Of a stretch of DNA of 64,000 bases, positions 1 through 11,860 are shown in pieces. Source of the DNA: Paracandidimonas soli (GTDB lineage: Bacteria > Pseudomonadota > Gammaproteobacteria > Burkholderiales > Burkholderiaceae_B); assembly GCF_004342005.1 (NCBI RefSeq), contig NZ_SMBX01000003.1, positions 124,001 through 188,000 of the forward strand. Reading direction: 5' to 3'. A program made the position numbers and the translations under genes. Under the pieces are notes generated by a model. That model saw nothing but the letters and a program-made list of their open reading frames with translations. It made no database searches and had not been told where the DNA came from. The first letter of the stretch is position 1, and every line of letters begins with the position of its first letter.

Positions 1-818
1 ACAATGTCGGTGAAAAGCAATCGGCTGTCGCCGATTTCGGCATCGTCAACTACGATTCGCTGTTCTGGTCCGTCCTGATGGGCGGTATCGTCATCCTTAT
101 GCTGTGGCGCGCCGCCCGCAAAGCGAGCGCCGGTGTCCCGGGCCGCTTCCAGGCTTTCGTCGAAATCCTGATCGACATGGTCCAGGACCAGGCCAAGAGC
201 ATCGTCCCCAGCGAGAAATCGCGCCGCTTCGTCGCTCCGCTGGCCCTCACCATTTTCGTGTGGGTCATCTTCATGAATACGCTCGACCTGATTCCGGTCG
301 ACCTGCTGCCCTGGATCCTGAAAGTCACCGGCCTTGGCGCCGAGCACGGCGATCCCATGTACTATCACCGCATTCTGCCGACCGCCGACCTGAATGTGCC
401 GCTGGGCATGTCGCTGGGCGTGCTGTTGCTGATGTTCTACTATGGCATCAAGATCAAGAGCCCCTTCGGCTTCATCAAGGAACTGTTCACCGCGCCTTTC
501 CATGCGCATGGCATCGGCGCCATCGCGCTGGCGCCGTTCAACCTGCTGCTGAATATCATCGAATACACCGCCAAGTTCGTCTCCCTTGGCATGCGACTGT
601 TCGGCAACATGTTCGCGGGTGAGCTCGTCTTCATGCTTATCGCCCTTCTGGGCGGGGCATGGACTGGCCTGAATGCAGCAAGCATCGGCTTGGGCATTGG
701 TCATGTTCTTGCAGGGTCGATATGGGCCATCTTCCATATCCTGATCATCCTGTTGCAGGCCTTCATCTTCATGATGCTGACTGTGGTGTATGTGGGGCAG
801 GCGCACGAAGGGCACTGA
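1..818 (+). CDS. atpB: ATP synthase Fo subunit a (5' end outside window)
   Basis: Subunit a forms the proton half-channels beside the c-ring in the inner membrane. The reading frame is open from base 3, so an ATG at 78 is internal and the true start lies left of the window. The visible 271 residues are strongly hydrophobic with about five membrane spans. The conserved helix [13 protein letters not shown] near the C-terminal third carries the essential Arg that faces the c-subunit carboxylate. It is the first visible gene of the atp operon, with atpE 75 bases downstream. Identity is near certain; only the missing N-terminus is unresolved. Confidence 0.97.
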   Translation, partial: NVGEKQSAVADFGIVNYDSLFWSVLMGGIVILMLWRAARKASAGVPGRFQAFVEILIDMVQDQAKSIVPSEKSRRFVAPLALTIFVWVIFMNTLDLIPVDLLPWILKVTGLGAEHGDPMYYHRILPTADLNVPLGMSLGVLLLMFYYGIKIKSPFGFIKELFTAPFHAHGIGAIALAPFNLLLNIIEYTAKFVSLGMRLFGNMFAGELVFMLIALLGGAWTGLNAASIGLGIGHVLAGSIWAIFHILIILLQAFIFMMLTVVYVGQAHEGH

Positions 819-1136
<318 letters not shown>

Positions 1137-1176
1137 GAGGTTACGTGCCTGCGACAGGGCAGGCCGGGCAGCCGGC

Positions 1177-1193
1177 GGCGGCATGATGCCGCC
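1177..1193 (+). promoter_or_regulatory. Hairpin in the atpE-atpF gap
   Basis: A perfect 7-bp GC stem (GGCGGCA / TGCCGCC) closes on a 3-base loop between atpE and atpF. No T-run follows, so it is not a classical terminator. It could stabilise the 3' end of atpE message or partly attenuate the distal genes, which would help make the excess of subunit c that the complex needs. That role is inferred. Confidence 0.5.
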
Positions 1194-1259
1194 TCTGGTT
1201 CGAACATACGGTGCCGGATGCATATCCGCTGGCACCAACGGTATTGAAGGGAAACGACC

Positions 1260-1730
1260 GTGAACTTAAACGCGACTCTCTTTTTTCAGATGATCGTGTT
1301 TTTCGTGTTGGGTTGGTTTACGATGAAATTCGTATGGCCGCCTCTCACGAAAGCCATGGATGATCGCCGTCAGAAAATCGCTGACGGACTGGCGGCCGCA
1401 GAAAAAGGCAAGGCCGATCTGGCCCAGGCGCAAGCGCGCATCAGCCTGATCGAGGCTTCCGCAAAGTCGGATACGCATACGCGTCTGGCCGAAGCTGAAA
1501 AGCAGGCGACGGCGCTGATCGATCAGGCGCGTCGCGAAGCCGAAGCCGAGAAGGCCCGCATCGTGGCCCAGGCCCAGCAGGACGCCGCGCAGGAAGTCCA
1601 GCGCGCTCGCGAAACGCTGCGCGCCGAAGTCGCCGTGCTTGCCGTCAAGGGCGCCGAGCAGATCCTGCAGCGCGAAGTCGATGCCAAGGCGCATGCCGAG
1701 CTGCTCGACCAGCTCAAAGCACAACTTTGA
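1260..1730 (+). CDS. atpF: ATP synthase Fo subunit b
   Basis: The 156-residue subunit b forms the peripheral stalk that holds F1 against rotation. One N-terminal membrane helix (residues 5-25, [20 protein letters not shown]) is followed by a long Ala/Glu/Lys/Arg-rich coiled coil to the C-terminus, which binds subunit delta. Length and layout are normal for a homodimeric bacterial b-subunit. The GTG at 1260 starts the frame after GAAGGGAA at 1246-1253; there is no earlier in-frame candidate with a better ribosome site. atpH begins 12 bases after its stop. Confidence 0.97.
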   Translation: MNLNATLFFQMIVFFVLGWFTMKFVWPPLTKAMDDRRQKIADGLAAAEKGKADLAQAQARISLIEASAKSDTHTRLAEAEKQATALIDQARREAEAEKARIVAQAQQDAAQEVQRARETLRAEVAVLAVKGAEQILQREVDAKAHAELLDQLKAQL

Positions 1731-1742
1731 TCAGGGCGGATC

Positions 1743-2282
1743 ATGGCTGAACTATCGACTATCGCCAGACCTTACGCGGAAGCGCTGTTTTCCGCGGCAG
1801 GCAAGGATGCGGCAGGCCTGGACGCGTGGTCCGGCCTGCTCTCGAAGCTTGCTCGGCTCACCGAGCTGGATGACGTGCGCGCCGCATTGGCCGATCCGCG
1901 TCTCAGCGATGAGCAGCGCTTCGACGTCTTCACGAGCCTGCTGCAGGAAACGCTTTCCCCAACCGCCCGCAACTTCATCGAGCTGCTGATCGCCAACGAT
2001 CGCGTCTTGGCGCTGCCCAGCATCGCCGAGCAGTTCGAGGCGCTCAAGAATCGTCAGGCAGGCACGGCATTGGCGGAAATCGCCAGCGCATTCCCCATCG
2101 ACGATGCACAGGTCCGGGAACTGGTTGCCGGTCTGGAAAAGAAGTTCGGTCTCAAGCTGAACCCGGTGGTGACGGTGGATGACAGCCTGATCGGCGGCGT
2201 TCGCGTCAAGGTCGGGGACCAAGTGCTAGATACTTCCGTGCGTGCCCAGTTGACACGCATGCGCGATACGTTGGCCGCATGA
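1743..2282 (+). CDS. atpH: ATP synthase F1 subunit delta
   Basis: The 179-residue subunit delta (OSCP family) joins the top of the alpha3beta3 hexamer to the b stalk. The N-terminal helical domain opens with [12 protein letters not shown], the usual family signature. The C-terminal part holds [20 protein letters not shown], the conserved end motif. It lies 12 bases after atpF and 35 before atpA, with a GGGCGGA ribosome site just upstream. Nothing is unusual. Confidence 0.97.
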   Translation: MAELSTIARPYAEALFSAAGKDAAGLDAWSGLLSKLARLTELDDVRAALADPRLSDEQRFDVFTSLLQETLSPTARNFIELLIANDRVLALPSIAEQFEALKNRQAGTALAEIASAFPIDDAQVRELVAGLEKKFGLKLNPVVTVDDSLIGGVRVKVGDQVLDTSVRAQLTRMRDTLAA

Positions 2283-2317
2283 CGCGCGCCATATAACAGG
2301 ATTCCAGGAGTCTGAAC

Positions 2318-3859
<1,542 letters not shown>

Positions 3860-3885
3860 TCGGCTGGCAAGGATGGAACACAACA

Positions 3886-3923
3886 GCCGCCGCCCCGACA
3901 CATTGCGTGAAGTGCGCGGCGGC
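3886..3923 (+). promoter_or_regulatory. Inverted repeat in the atpA-atpG gap
   Basis: GCCGCCGC (3886-3893) and GCGGCGGC (3916-3923) are perfect complements separated by 22 bases in the 94-base gap between atpA and atpG. It would fold as an intergenic RNA stem. No T-run follows, so message processing or stability is more likely than termination. Confidence 0.4.
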
Positions 3924-3953
3924 CGTTCCCAAACGTCCTGACAGGAAAGAATA

Positions 3954-4856
3954 ATGGCCGGAATCAAGGAAATTCGTACCAAGATCAAGAGCGTGCAAAG
4001 CACGAGCAAGATCACCAAAGCCATGGAGATGGTGGCGGCATCCAAGATGCGCAAGGCGCAGGACCGGATGCGTGCGGGCCGTCCCTATGCAACCAAAGTG
4101 CGCGAAATCGCAGCCCACCTGATGCAGGCGAATCCCGAGTATTCGCATCCCTACATGCAGGAGCGCAGCGAAATCAAGGCGGTGGGCGTCATCCTGGTCA
4201 CCACGGACAAAGGTCTGTGCGGCGGCCTGAACACCAACATCAGCCGCCTGACACTGGCTCGCCTGAAGGAATTCGAACAGCAGGGCATCAAGGTGCAGTT
4301 CACCGCGTTCGGCAGCAAGGGCGCCGGCATGCTGACCCGCATCAAGGCGAATCTGGTTTCGCAGGAAGTCGGCCTGGGCGATGCGCCCAACCTGGAGCGC
4401 CTGATCGGCGCGCTCAAGGTGCAGCTGGACGATTTCGTCGAAGGCAAGATCGATGCGGTCTACGTGGCAACCAGCCGCTTCGTCAACACGATGCGCCAGG
4501 AGCCCAGCTTCATTCGCCTGCTGCCTCTGCCCAGCGGCCTGAAGGATCCATTCCAGGCGGGCGCCGACGAGTCCGCTCAGGAAGTCAAGTCGCAGTATGG
4601 CTGGGACTACATCTACGAGCCGGACGCCCAGTCCGTCATCGACGATCTGCTGCTGCGTTACATCGAGGGCGTGGTGTACCAGGCTGTCGCCGAAAATATG
4701 GCATCCGAGCAGTCGGCTCGCATGGTGGCCATGAAGGCGGCGTCCGACAACGCCAAGAAGGTAATCGGCGATCTGAAGCTGGTCTACAACAAGACCCGCC
4801 AGGCTGCCATTACCAAGGAAATTTCGGAAATCGTGGGGGGAGCTGCTGCCGTCTGA
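3954..4856 (+). CDS. atpG: ATP synthase F1 subunit gamma
   Basis: The 300-residue gamma subunit is the central rotor shaft coupling the c-ring to the catalytic sites. N- and C-terminal helices form the antiparallel coiled coil: the start [20 protein letters not shown] and the end [20 protein letters not shown] are both classic. The Rossmann-like middle contains [11 protein letters not shown] (about residues 83-93). It sits between atpA and atpD as usual. An AGGAAAGA ribosome site precedes the ATG. Confidence 0.98.
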   Translation: MAGIKEIRTKIKSVQSTSKITKAMEMVAASKMRKAQDRMRAGRPYATKVREIAAHLMQANPEYSHPYMQERSEIKAVGVILVTTDKGLCGGLNTNISRLTLARLKEFEQQGIKVQFTAFGSKGAGMLTRIKANLVSQEVGLGDAPNLERLIGALKVQLDDFVEGKIDAVYVATSRFVNTMRQEPSFIRLLPLPSGLKDPFQAGADESAQEVKSQYGWDYIYEPDAQSVIDDLLLRYIEGVVYQAVAENMASEQSARMVAMKAASDNAKKVIGDLKLVYNKTRQAAITKEISEIVGGAAAV

Positions 4857-4898
4857 CGCAAGTCTGGCCAAGGCATCCCATCAAAGCTACTTAGTTAA

Positions 4899-6326
<1,428 letters not shown>

Positions 6327-6338
6327 GAAGGATTGCAC

Positions 6339-6764
6339 ATGGCCAATCTGTATGTTGACGTGGTCAGCGCGGAAGCGTCGATCTTCTCGGGCGAAGCCAA
6401 GTTCGTGGCCTTGCCTGGCGAAGCCGGCGAACTGGGCATCCTGCCCGGGCACACCCCGCTGATTTCGCGCATCAAGCCAGGCACCGTCAAGATCGTTCTT
6501 CCCGACAACACGGAAGAAAACGTATTCGTCGCCGGTGGCATCCTGGAAGTCCAGCCCGGCCTGGTCACGGTTCTGTCCGACACGGCCATCCGTGCTGGCG
6601 ATCTTGACGAAGCCAAGGCGCTTGCGGCTCGTGAAAAGGCCGAAGAAGCCCTGCGCAACGCCAAGGACCACGCGGATATCGCCCTGGTCGAAGCCGAACT
6701 GGCCATGCTTGCCGCGCAAGCGGCGGCCGCTCGCAAGTTCAGCAGCAAGCGCAGCAGCCACTGA
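6339..6764 (+). CDS. atpC: ATP synthase F1 subunit epsilon
   Basis: The 141-residue epsilon subunit binds gamma and the c-ring and inhibits ATP hydrolysis. An N-terminal ten-strand beta-sandwich ([20 protein letters not shown] near residues 28-47) is followed by two C-terminal helices rich in Ala, Glu and Lys. The ATG at 6339 is preferred over a TTG at 6333 because AAGAAGGA (6325-6332) lies six bases upstream of it. It is the last gene of the operon and is followed by hairpins. Confidence 0.97.
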   Translation: MANLYVDVVSAEASIFSGEAKFVALPGEAGELGILPGHTPLISRIKPGTVKIVLPDNTEENVFVAGGILEVQPGLVTVLSDTAIRAGDLDEAKALAAREKAEEALRNAKDHADIALVEAELAMLAAQAAAARKFSSKRSSH

Positions 6765-6780
6765 CCGCTTTCGCTTGGTG

Positions 6781-6851
6781 GGCATCGGTCCGGTACGGCC
6801 GATGCCGCAAGGCGCAAGAAACGCCCGTTTGCGTTTGCAGGCGGGCGTTTT
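6781..6851 (+). terminator. Tandem hairpins ending the atp operon
   Basis: Two stems lie just after atpC. The first pairs GGCATCGG (6781-6788) with CCGATGCC (6799-6806). The second pairs AAACGCCCG (6819-6827) perfectly with CGGGCGTTT (6842-6850) and runs into a short T tract. The second is a plausible intrinsic terminator for atp. Because the LysR gene on the other strand ends at 6867, it may work from both sides. Confidence 0.75.
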
Positions 6852-6866
6852 CATTTGGGCTTGCGG

Positions 6867-7775
6867 TCAGCGATTGCGTTTGACCGCCTCGGCTTTCACC
6901 ATGTCGTACAGGATCTGCGCAGCGGGCGACAGCGGCATGCCTTTGCGGCAGATCAGCCCCAGCGTGCGCGTGATGGTGGGCTCCACCAGACGAACCTCTT
7001 TGAGTGTCATGTGATTGGAGATGGGCAGGGCAAGCTTGGGAACGGCCGCCACACCCAGGCACAGCTCAACCAGCCCCAGCAGCGAGGATACGTGCGACAC
7101 CTCGAAGAAGCTGGTGGGCCTGCGCGACACTTGCGCCAGCGCGCTGTCCAGCAGTACGCGGTTCCCGCTGGATTTTCCGACGGTGATCAGGCGTTCCCGC
7201 TCCAGTTCTTCCCAACGGACTTTGCGCCGGCGCGCCAGCCGATGGCTGGAATGGACGGCCAGGACGAAGGGTTCCGTGAAGATCGGTTCGAACACCAGTT
7301 CTTGTTCTTGCGTTCCGATGAAGTTGATGGCGAAATCCGCCCGCCTGCTGGAGACATCGTTGAGCACGGTATTGGCGCTCTCGTCCAGTATGCGCACGCG
7401 TATCTGGGGGTAATGCTCGGTGAAGCGGGCGATGACCGCCGGCAGGAAGTAGTACGCGACTGACGGCACGCATGCCACGGTCACGGTGCTGTAGCGATGG
7501 CGGGACTCGTCGTTGACGCCGAGCACCGCATATTCCAGCTCATCCAGCGCGCTGCGGGCGCGCTCCAGGAATACGCGTCCCGATTGCGTCAGTTCGACAC
7601 GGCGGGTGTTTCTATTCAGCAACCTTGTGCCCAGCAGGCCTTCCAGCTTTTCCACGCGGCGGCTGAGGGCGGGAGGGGAGATGAACAGTTCTTCCGCGGC
7701 GGCGCGAAAGGAAAGTTTCTCCGCGACAGCGACGAATGCCTGTAATTCTTCCAGGCCGAAATTGATGTGTGCCAC
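6867..7775 (-). CDS. LysR-family regulator next to prpF-like gene
   Basis: This is a LysR-type transcriptional regulator of about 302 residues. The N-terminal helix-turn-helix covers FVAVAEKLSFRAAAEELFIS and the following PPALSRRVEKLE. A periplasmic-binding-protein-like effector domain follows from about residue 90. The GTG at 7775 is preferred as start because AAGGA lies seven bases upstream; an ATG ten codons earlier (7805) would overlap the divergent promoter. It is divergent from a PrpF-family isomerase and a Bug receptor, which it probably controls through the inverted repeat at 7776-7815. The inducer is unknown, but a small polycarboxylate would fit. Confidence 0.93.
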   Translation of the reverse strand: MAHINFGLEELQAFVAVAEKLSFRAAAEELFISPPALSRRVEKLEGLLGTRLLNRNTRRVELTQSGRVFLERARSALDELEYAVLGVNDESRHRYSTVTVACVPSVAYYFLPAVIARFTEHYPQIRVRILDESANTVLNDVSSRRADFAINFIGTQEQELVFEPIFTEPFVLAVHSSHRLARRRKVRWEELERERLITVGKSSGNRVLLDSALAQVSRRPTSFFEVSHVSSLLGLVELCLGVAAVPKLALPISNHMTLKEVRLVEPTITRTLGLICRKGMPLSPAAQILYDMVKAEAVKRNR

Positions 7776-7815
7776 GCAATAATCCTTAATGACATTGCAA
7801 TTCATTTATTATTGC
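7776..7815. promoter_or_regulatory. LysR-type operator candidate, divergent promoter
   Basis: GCAATAAT (7776-7783) and ATTATTGC (7808-7815) form a perfect 8-bp inverted repeat spaced by 24 bases in the 61-base gap between the LysR gene and the prpF-like gene. Position and symmetry suit a LysR binding region controlling both directions. Confidence 0.6.
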
Positions 7816-7836
7816 CCGGCTCCTATCATCTCGTCC

Positions 7837-8925
7837 ATGGAAATTGAAATCCCTTGTGTCCTGATGAGAGGCGGCACCTCGCGCGGACCTTTCTTTCTTG
7901 CCGACGATCTGCCCGAAGACATCGCGCTGCGCGATGAGCTGCTGCTCGATGTCATGGGTTCGCCGCATGAGTTGCAGATCAACGGCATCGGCGGGGGCAG
8001 TACCCTGACCAGCAAGGTCGCCATCATTTCGCGCTCCGCCTTGCCGGATTGCGACGTGGACTACCTGTTCGCCCAGGTGTCCGTGATGAAGCGGACGGTG
8101 GATACACGTCCGAACTGCGGCAACATGCTGGCTGCTGTAGGACCCTATGCGATCGAGCAGGGACTGGTCCCCGTCCAGGGCAAGGAAACCATCGTCCGTA
8201 TCCGCAACATCAATACGGGTACGCGGGTGGAAGCCATCATCCAGACGCCGAACGGCGCCGTTTCCTATGAAGGCGATACGCGCATCGACGGCGTGCCGGG
8301 TACTGGGGCTCCTATCGTTCTCTGTTTCGAACAGGCCGAAGGCAGCCTGACGGGAAAGCTGTTTCCGACCGGACAGCGTACGGACTGGATCGATGGCGTT
8401 GCCGTGAGCTGCGTCGATGTCGCCATGCCCGTCATGGTGGTGCACGCGGAGGATCTGGGAAAGACGGGCCGGGAAAGCGCGGCCGAGCTGGACCAGGACA
8501 AGGCGTTTCTTGCGCGCCTGGAATCCCTGCGCCTGCAGGCGGGCCGCCTGATGGGCATGGGGGATGTCAGCCAGAGCGTCGTGCCCAAGCCCGTCGTGGT
8601 CAGCGCGGCTGAAGGCGGCACGATCCGCTCGCGTTACTTCACGCCGCATAGTTGCCATAAGGCGCATGCGGTGACCGGCGCCATCGCCGTCGCCAGCAGC
8701 GCCATGCTGCCGGGCACGGTCAGCCATTCGTTGATGCAGACTAATGTCGAGTCGGAGAATGCCGTCATCAACGTCGCGCATCCTTCCGGTCAGATCGCGG
8801 TATCCCTGGAGGTCAGGGACGCCATCAACAATCCGAAAGTCGTCAGGGCCGGTGTCGTTCGCACGGCCAGACGCATCATGAAAGGGTCGGTCTGCGTGCC
8901 GGCCCCCGCATCCATCGTTGCATGA
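7837..8925 (+). CDS. PrpF-family isomerase, 4-oxalomesaconate tautomerase-like
   Basis: PrpF-family proteins (diaminopimelate-epimerase fold) shift double bonds in unsaturated polycarboxylates such as aconitate, methylitaconate or 4-oxalomesaconate. The 362-residue product starts MEIEIPCVLMRGGTSRGPFF, the typical PrpF opening, and holds INGIGGGSTLTSKVAI and the motif DTRPNCGNMLAAVGP with its active-site-type Cys. The ATG at 7837 begins the family alignment; an in-frame ATG at 7789 would add 16 atypical residues and cover the operator. The overall look is closest to 4-oxalomesaconate tautomerase (GalD type), but no other gallate genes are nearby, so the substrate is uncertain. A Bug receptor gene follows after 26 bases. 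Confidence 0.88.
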   Translation: MEIEIPCVLMRGGTSRGPFFLADDLPEDIALRDELLLDVMGSPHELQINGIGGGSTLTSKVAIISRSALPDCDVDYLFAQVSVMKRTVDTRPNCGNMLAAVGPYAIEQGLVPVQGKETIVRIRNINTGTRVEAIIQTPNGAVSYEGDTRIDGVPGTGAPIVLCFEQAEGSLTGKLFPTGQRTDWIDGVAVSCVDVAMPVMVVHAEDLGKTGRESAAELDQDKAFLARLESLRLQAGRLMGMGDVSQSVVPKPVVVSAAEGGTIRSRYFTPHSCHKAHAVTGAIAVASSAMLPGTVSHSLMQTNVESENAVINVAHPSGQIAVSLEVRDAINNPKVVRAGVVRTARRIMKGSVCVPAPASIVA

Positions 8926-8951
8926 TCCATCATATTCCCGAGGAGATATCC

Positions 8952-9929
8952 ATGAATTTTTCGCGTCGCATGTGTCTTTCTGCGCTGTGCCTGGCCGCGG
9001 CCTTTCCCGTTGCCGGAGTAGCGCAGGCAGGGGATTTCCCGCAGCGTCCCATCACCATCGTTGTTCCGACTGCGCCTGGCGGCGGCAATGACGCCATGGC
9101 CCGCATCCTTGCCCAGCGCATGGGAGAAGAGCTGAAGCAGACGATCGTCGTGGAAAACAAGCCGGGCGCCAATGGCGCCATCGCCAGCATGCACGTCGCC
9201 CGCGCCAAGCCGGACGGCTACACATTGCTGTTCGGCTACATCGCCACGCATGCCATCAGCCCCGCCATGCAGAAGCTGAACTACGATCCCGTCAAGGACT
9301 TTGCTCCGATCGGAGACGTGGCCAGCTCGCCTACGCTGCTCGTCGTGAACAATGACCTTCCCGTCAAGAGCGTAGATGAACTGATCGCATACGCGAAGAA
9401 TCCCGCCAATCAGGTCAACTATGCTTCCGCGGGCAACGGCACCGCCCCGCACGCGGCTGGCGCGCTGTTCAACATGGCGACGGGTGCGAAGATGATGGCC
9501 ATTCCATACAAGGGCTCCAATCCCGCGATGATGGACACCATCAGCGGCACGACGCAGGTCATGTTCCCCAGCCTGTTCAGCGCGGCTCCGCACATCCGCA
9601 GCGGCAATGTGAAGGGTCTCGCTGTGGCTGGCGAGCGCCGCACGGATGTGTTCAAGGATCTGCCGACCCTGAAAGAGCTCGGCGTCGATGTTTCTGTGGA
9701 TCAGTGGTATGCCATTTTCGCGCCGGCCGGGACGCCGCCCGAGATCGTCCAGGTGCTGAACAAAGCCCTGAACACCAGCCTGAATGATCCCGAGGTGACC
9801 GAAAAATTCACCGCGCAGGGAGCATTCGTGCAGACCAGCACGCCCGAAGGGCTGGGGCAGCGCGTCGAGCAGGATCTCGAGAAGTGGAAATCGGTGGTCA
9901 AGCACATGGGGCTTGACGTCGAACAGTGA
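8952..9929 (+). CDS. Bug-family (TTT) periplasmic binding protein
   Basis: This 325-residue tripartite-tricarboxylate-receptor family protein binds small carboxylates in the periplasm. A signal peptide covers about residues 1-26 (ends VAQA). The mature start FPQRPITIVVPTAPGGGNDA is the classic Bug ligand-loop sequence, and the second conserved loop reads KPDGYTLLFGY. The ATG at 8952 is chosen because GAGGAGA lies just upstream; an in-frame ATG at 8922 has no such site and would spoil the signal peptide. The close link to the PrpF-like gene suggests it presents the isomerase substrate. No TctAB membrane genes are present, which is usual for Bug genes. Confidence 0.93.
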   Translation: MNFSRRMCLSALCLAAAFPVAGVAQAGDFPQRPITIVVPTAPGGGNDAMARILAQRMGEELKQTIVVENKPGANGAIASMHVARAKPDGYTLLFGYIATHAISPAMQKLNYDPVKDFAPIGDVASSPTLLVVNNDLPVKSVDELIAYAKNPANQVNYASAGNGTAPHAAGALFNMATGAKMMAIPYKGSNPAMMDTISGTTQVMFPSLFSAAPHIRSGNVKGLAVAGERRTDVFKDLPTLKELGVDVSVDQWYAIFAPAGTPPEIVQVLNKALNTSLNDPEVTEKFTAQGAFVQTSTPEGLGQRVEQDLEKWKSVVKHMGLDVEQ

Positions 9930-9956
9930 CCGGGCGAAAGCCTTTTCAAAGACAGG

Positions 9957-9977
9957 GCGGCCTCTTCATGAGGCCGC
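9957..9977. terminator. Hairpin between convergent genes
   Basis: GCGGCCTC (9957-9964) pairs perfectly with GAGGCCGC (9970-9977) around a 5-base loop, between the Bug gene and the convergent small ACT-like gene, overlapping the latter's stop codon. The following T-run is weak. It may end transcription from either side. Confidence 0.55.
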
Positions 9978-10316
9978 TTCTGCATTCAAGGAGGGAGAGA
10001 AGCGGCCGAAGCGCACGAGTTCAGTCGCCGGGTATCTGCCGAGCAAGCTCGCCAGCTCGATCAACTGGTGCCGCTGTTCGGATGCATACGCAATGGTGAT
10101 GCAGATCTGGGATGCATCCTCGTGCCGTATCGGAGCTACTTCGATTTTGCGGACTTCCATCCCGTTCCTGGAAAACAGGCCCAGCATATGGCGGCGCAAA
10201 GCGGTCACATGCGCCGAGTGGCAGGTGACGGACAGGCGGGTATGCCCATCCAGGCTGGTCTTGTCACGCAAACGGAAAAGGCTGCAGCAGCGGGTAAACA
10301 GGTCAAGCAAACGCAT
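9966..10316 (-). CDS. Small ACT-like protein resembling MgtC C-terminal domain
   Basis: A 116-residue protein without signal or membrane segment. After a basic N-terminus (MRLLDLFTRCCSLFRLRDK) it has a beta-alpha-beta pattern: TRLSVTCHSAHVTALRRHML, then VRKIEVAPI, SQICITIAY and a final PATELVRFGRF strand. This layout resembles the ACT-like domain at the end of MgtC/SapB proteins, here standing alone without the membrane part. The ATG at 10316 has GGAGGAA eight bases upstream; the open frame continues 27 codons further up without a better site. No functional partner is adjacent. The family assignment is tentative; that it is a real gene is more likely than not. Confidence 0.6.
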   Translation of the reverse strand: MRLLDLFTRCCSLFRLRDKTSLDGHTRLSVTCHSAHVTALRRHMLGLFSRNGMEVRKIEVAPIRHEDASQICITIAYASEQRHQLIELASLLGRYPATELVRFGRFSPSLNAEAAS

Positions 10317-10671
10317 CGCTGATTCCTCCATACTCTCTTCATGCGCCGTAGCGCCAGATAAACGGGCGTGGCGCAGGCAACGCGAATGACGAGGCATCAG
10401 CCTGCGTCATGGCGTTCTGGGTTGGGTGTGGGGAGGGCGTGTGCCCCTGGCGGCCGTGGGCCTGCCTTGGGGAAGAGACGCCGCATCCTGTCGTTCAGGA
10501 TGCGGCAGAGAATGGATTCTGCTGTGATCCTAAACGACGAAGCTGCCGATACACAATCGACAACCGGAGTCCGAGTCGGAACTCATATAACCTCCTGTCG
10601 TATAAGGGAAACGGAACCATTCTACATAGAATGCGCCAGACTATCAATGTCGTCCGTGCCGACAAGATGTG
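10317..10671. other. Intergenic region, no gene seen
   Basis: This 355-base stretch between two minus-strand genes shows no credible coding sequence. It holds a strong hairpin (10480-10506) and a near-perfect palindrome CATTCTA-CA-TAGAATG at 10618-10633. It should contain the 3' end of the peptidase operon and the promoter of the ACT-like gene. Confidence 0.6.
10480..10506. terminator. 11-bp hairpin downstream of peptidase operon
   Basis: GCCGCATCCTG (10480-10490) and CAGGATGCGGC (10496-10506) form a perfect 11-bp stem with a 5-base loop, about 165 bases after the M20 peptidase gene. No clear T-run follows in either direction. It is a likely transcript end or stability element. Confidence 0.5.
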
Positions 10672-11805
10672 TCAGTCGAGGCTGCGCAGCATGCGCAGCC
10701 AGAAATCGAGCCGTTCCTGCAGAGTGGAAACCAGAATGTATTCTTGCAGGGTATGGGCGCCGTCGCCATCGGCGCCCAGCCCGTCCAGGGTTGGAATACC
10801 GAGCGCCGCAGTGAAGTTGGCGTCGCTGCCGCCTCCCGTCATTGGCGCTTCTTCCAGGCTGAAACCGGCTTCGCGCGCATAGCCGCGAGCGCGCTCCAGC
10901 AATGCGATTACTGCGTCGGTACGCGGCATGGGAGGGCGGTTCAGGATGAATTCAGCTTGCACGGCGACATCGGGGTCGACGGAACGCAGCGCCTCCACTT
11001 TTTCGCGCAGTTTTTCGCCAGCCTTTGCGTCGGGAATGCGGAAATCGCACGTGATGCGGCAATGCTCAGGCACGACGTTCGGGGTAGTGCCGCCTTCGAT
11101 GGTTCCTACGTTCACGGTCGTGCCGAGCTCGTAGTCCGTCATGGCTTGCAGCGCCAGTATCTGATGCGCCATTTCCTGGATGGCGTTGCGGCCCTTCTGG
11201 TGCTGCACGCCGGCATGTGCAGGACGGCCATGTGTGTTGACGTAGATGAAGCCGGTGCCTTTACGGGCGGTCACGCAGCGACCGCCGTCGGCGCGGGCGG
11301 GCTCGCACACCAGCGCATAGCGGGTATTGCGGGAGAAGGCCTCGATGCTGGGGCGAGAGGCGTAGCTGCCGATTTCTTCATCCGGGACGATGACGAAATC
11401 GATGGGTAGGGCACTGCTGCCGGGCTGGGACAGTTGCCCTGCGGCGGTCAGCGCCAGCCATGTACCGGCCTTCATGTCGTAGGAGCCCGGGCCGTAAAGA
11501 CGGTCGCCCTCGATGCGGCAAGGGTTCTTCTCCAGCGTACCGACGGGATGAACGGTATCGTAGTGCGCCAGAATCATGATGCCAGGGCGGGTGTCGCCTG
11601 GCGCACGATTATGCATATGCAGCAAAGGCGCCACGCCATCGCCCAGATCTCTGGCCTGGAACTGCAGACCGAGATCGCCGGCTTCCGCGCGTATCAGCTC
11701 CGCCATGCGCAGCAAGGCCTGAAGGTCGCGGGAAGGGGATTCGCATTCGATCCAGCGGCGAATGCCGTCGACGATGGCTGAGGTATCTGGTAGGGATGTG
11801 GACAT
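10672..11805 (-). CDS. M20 metallopeptidase, glutamate carboxypeptidase (CPG2)-like
   Basis: A 377-residue di-zinc amidohydrolase of family M20. Metal and catalytic residues are visible: His81 and Asp83 in AHYDTVHP, bridging Asp110 in GPGSYDMKAG, catalytic and metal Glu143/Glu144 in VPDEEIGS, and a C-terminal His in GDGAHTLQEY. The dimerisation domain sits between (HGRPAHAGVQHQKGRNAI). These motifs fit carboxypeptidase G2-type enzymes, which remove C-terminal Glu from peptides or folate-like amides. The ATG at 11805 begins the family alignment; the open frame extends 49 codons upstream with no homology. It is the last gene of an ABC peptide importer operon, so it probably cleaves imported ligands. 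No clear signal peptide, so cytoplasmic. Confidence 0.9.
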   Translation of the reverse strand: MSTSLPDTSAIVDGIRRWIECESPSRDLQALLRMAELIRAEAGDLGLQFQARDLGDGVAPLLHMHNRAPGDTRPGIMILAHYDTVHPVGTLEKNPCRIEGDRLYGPGSYDMKAGTWLALTAAGQLSQPGSSALPIDFVIVPDEEIGSYASRPSIEAFSRNTRYALVCEPARADGGRCVTARKGTGFIYVNTHGRPAHAGVQHQKGRNAIQEMAHQILALQAMTDYELGTTVNVGTIEGGTTPNVVPEHCRITCDFRIPDAKAGEKLREKVEALRSVDPDVAVQAEFILNRPPMPRTDAVIALLERARGYAREAGFSLEEAPMTGGGSDANFTAALGIPTLDGLGADGDGAHTLQEYILVSTLQERLDFWLRMLRSLD

Positions 11806-11860
11806 GTGAAAAGCTTGCCGTATAACGGTTGATATGGAAATCCGGAGGGTTTGGGGGCTG

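Noticed and set aside
10409-10882. 157-codon plus-strand frame
   Set aside because: Runs antisense into the M20 peptidase, is Arg/Ser/Cys-rich and crosses a strong hairpin; not a credible gene.
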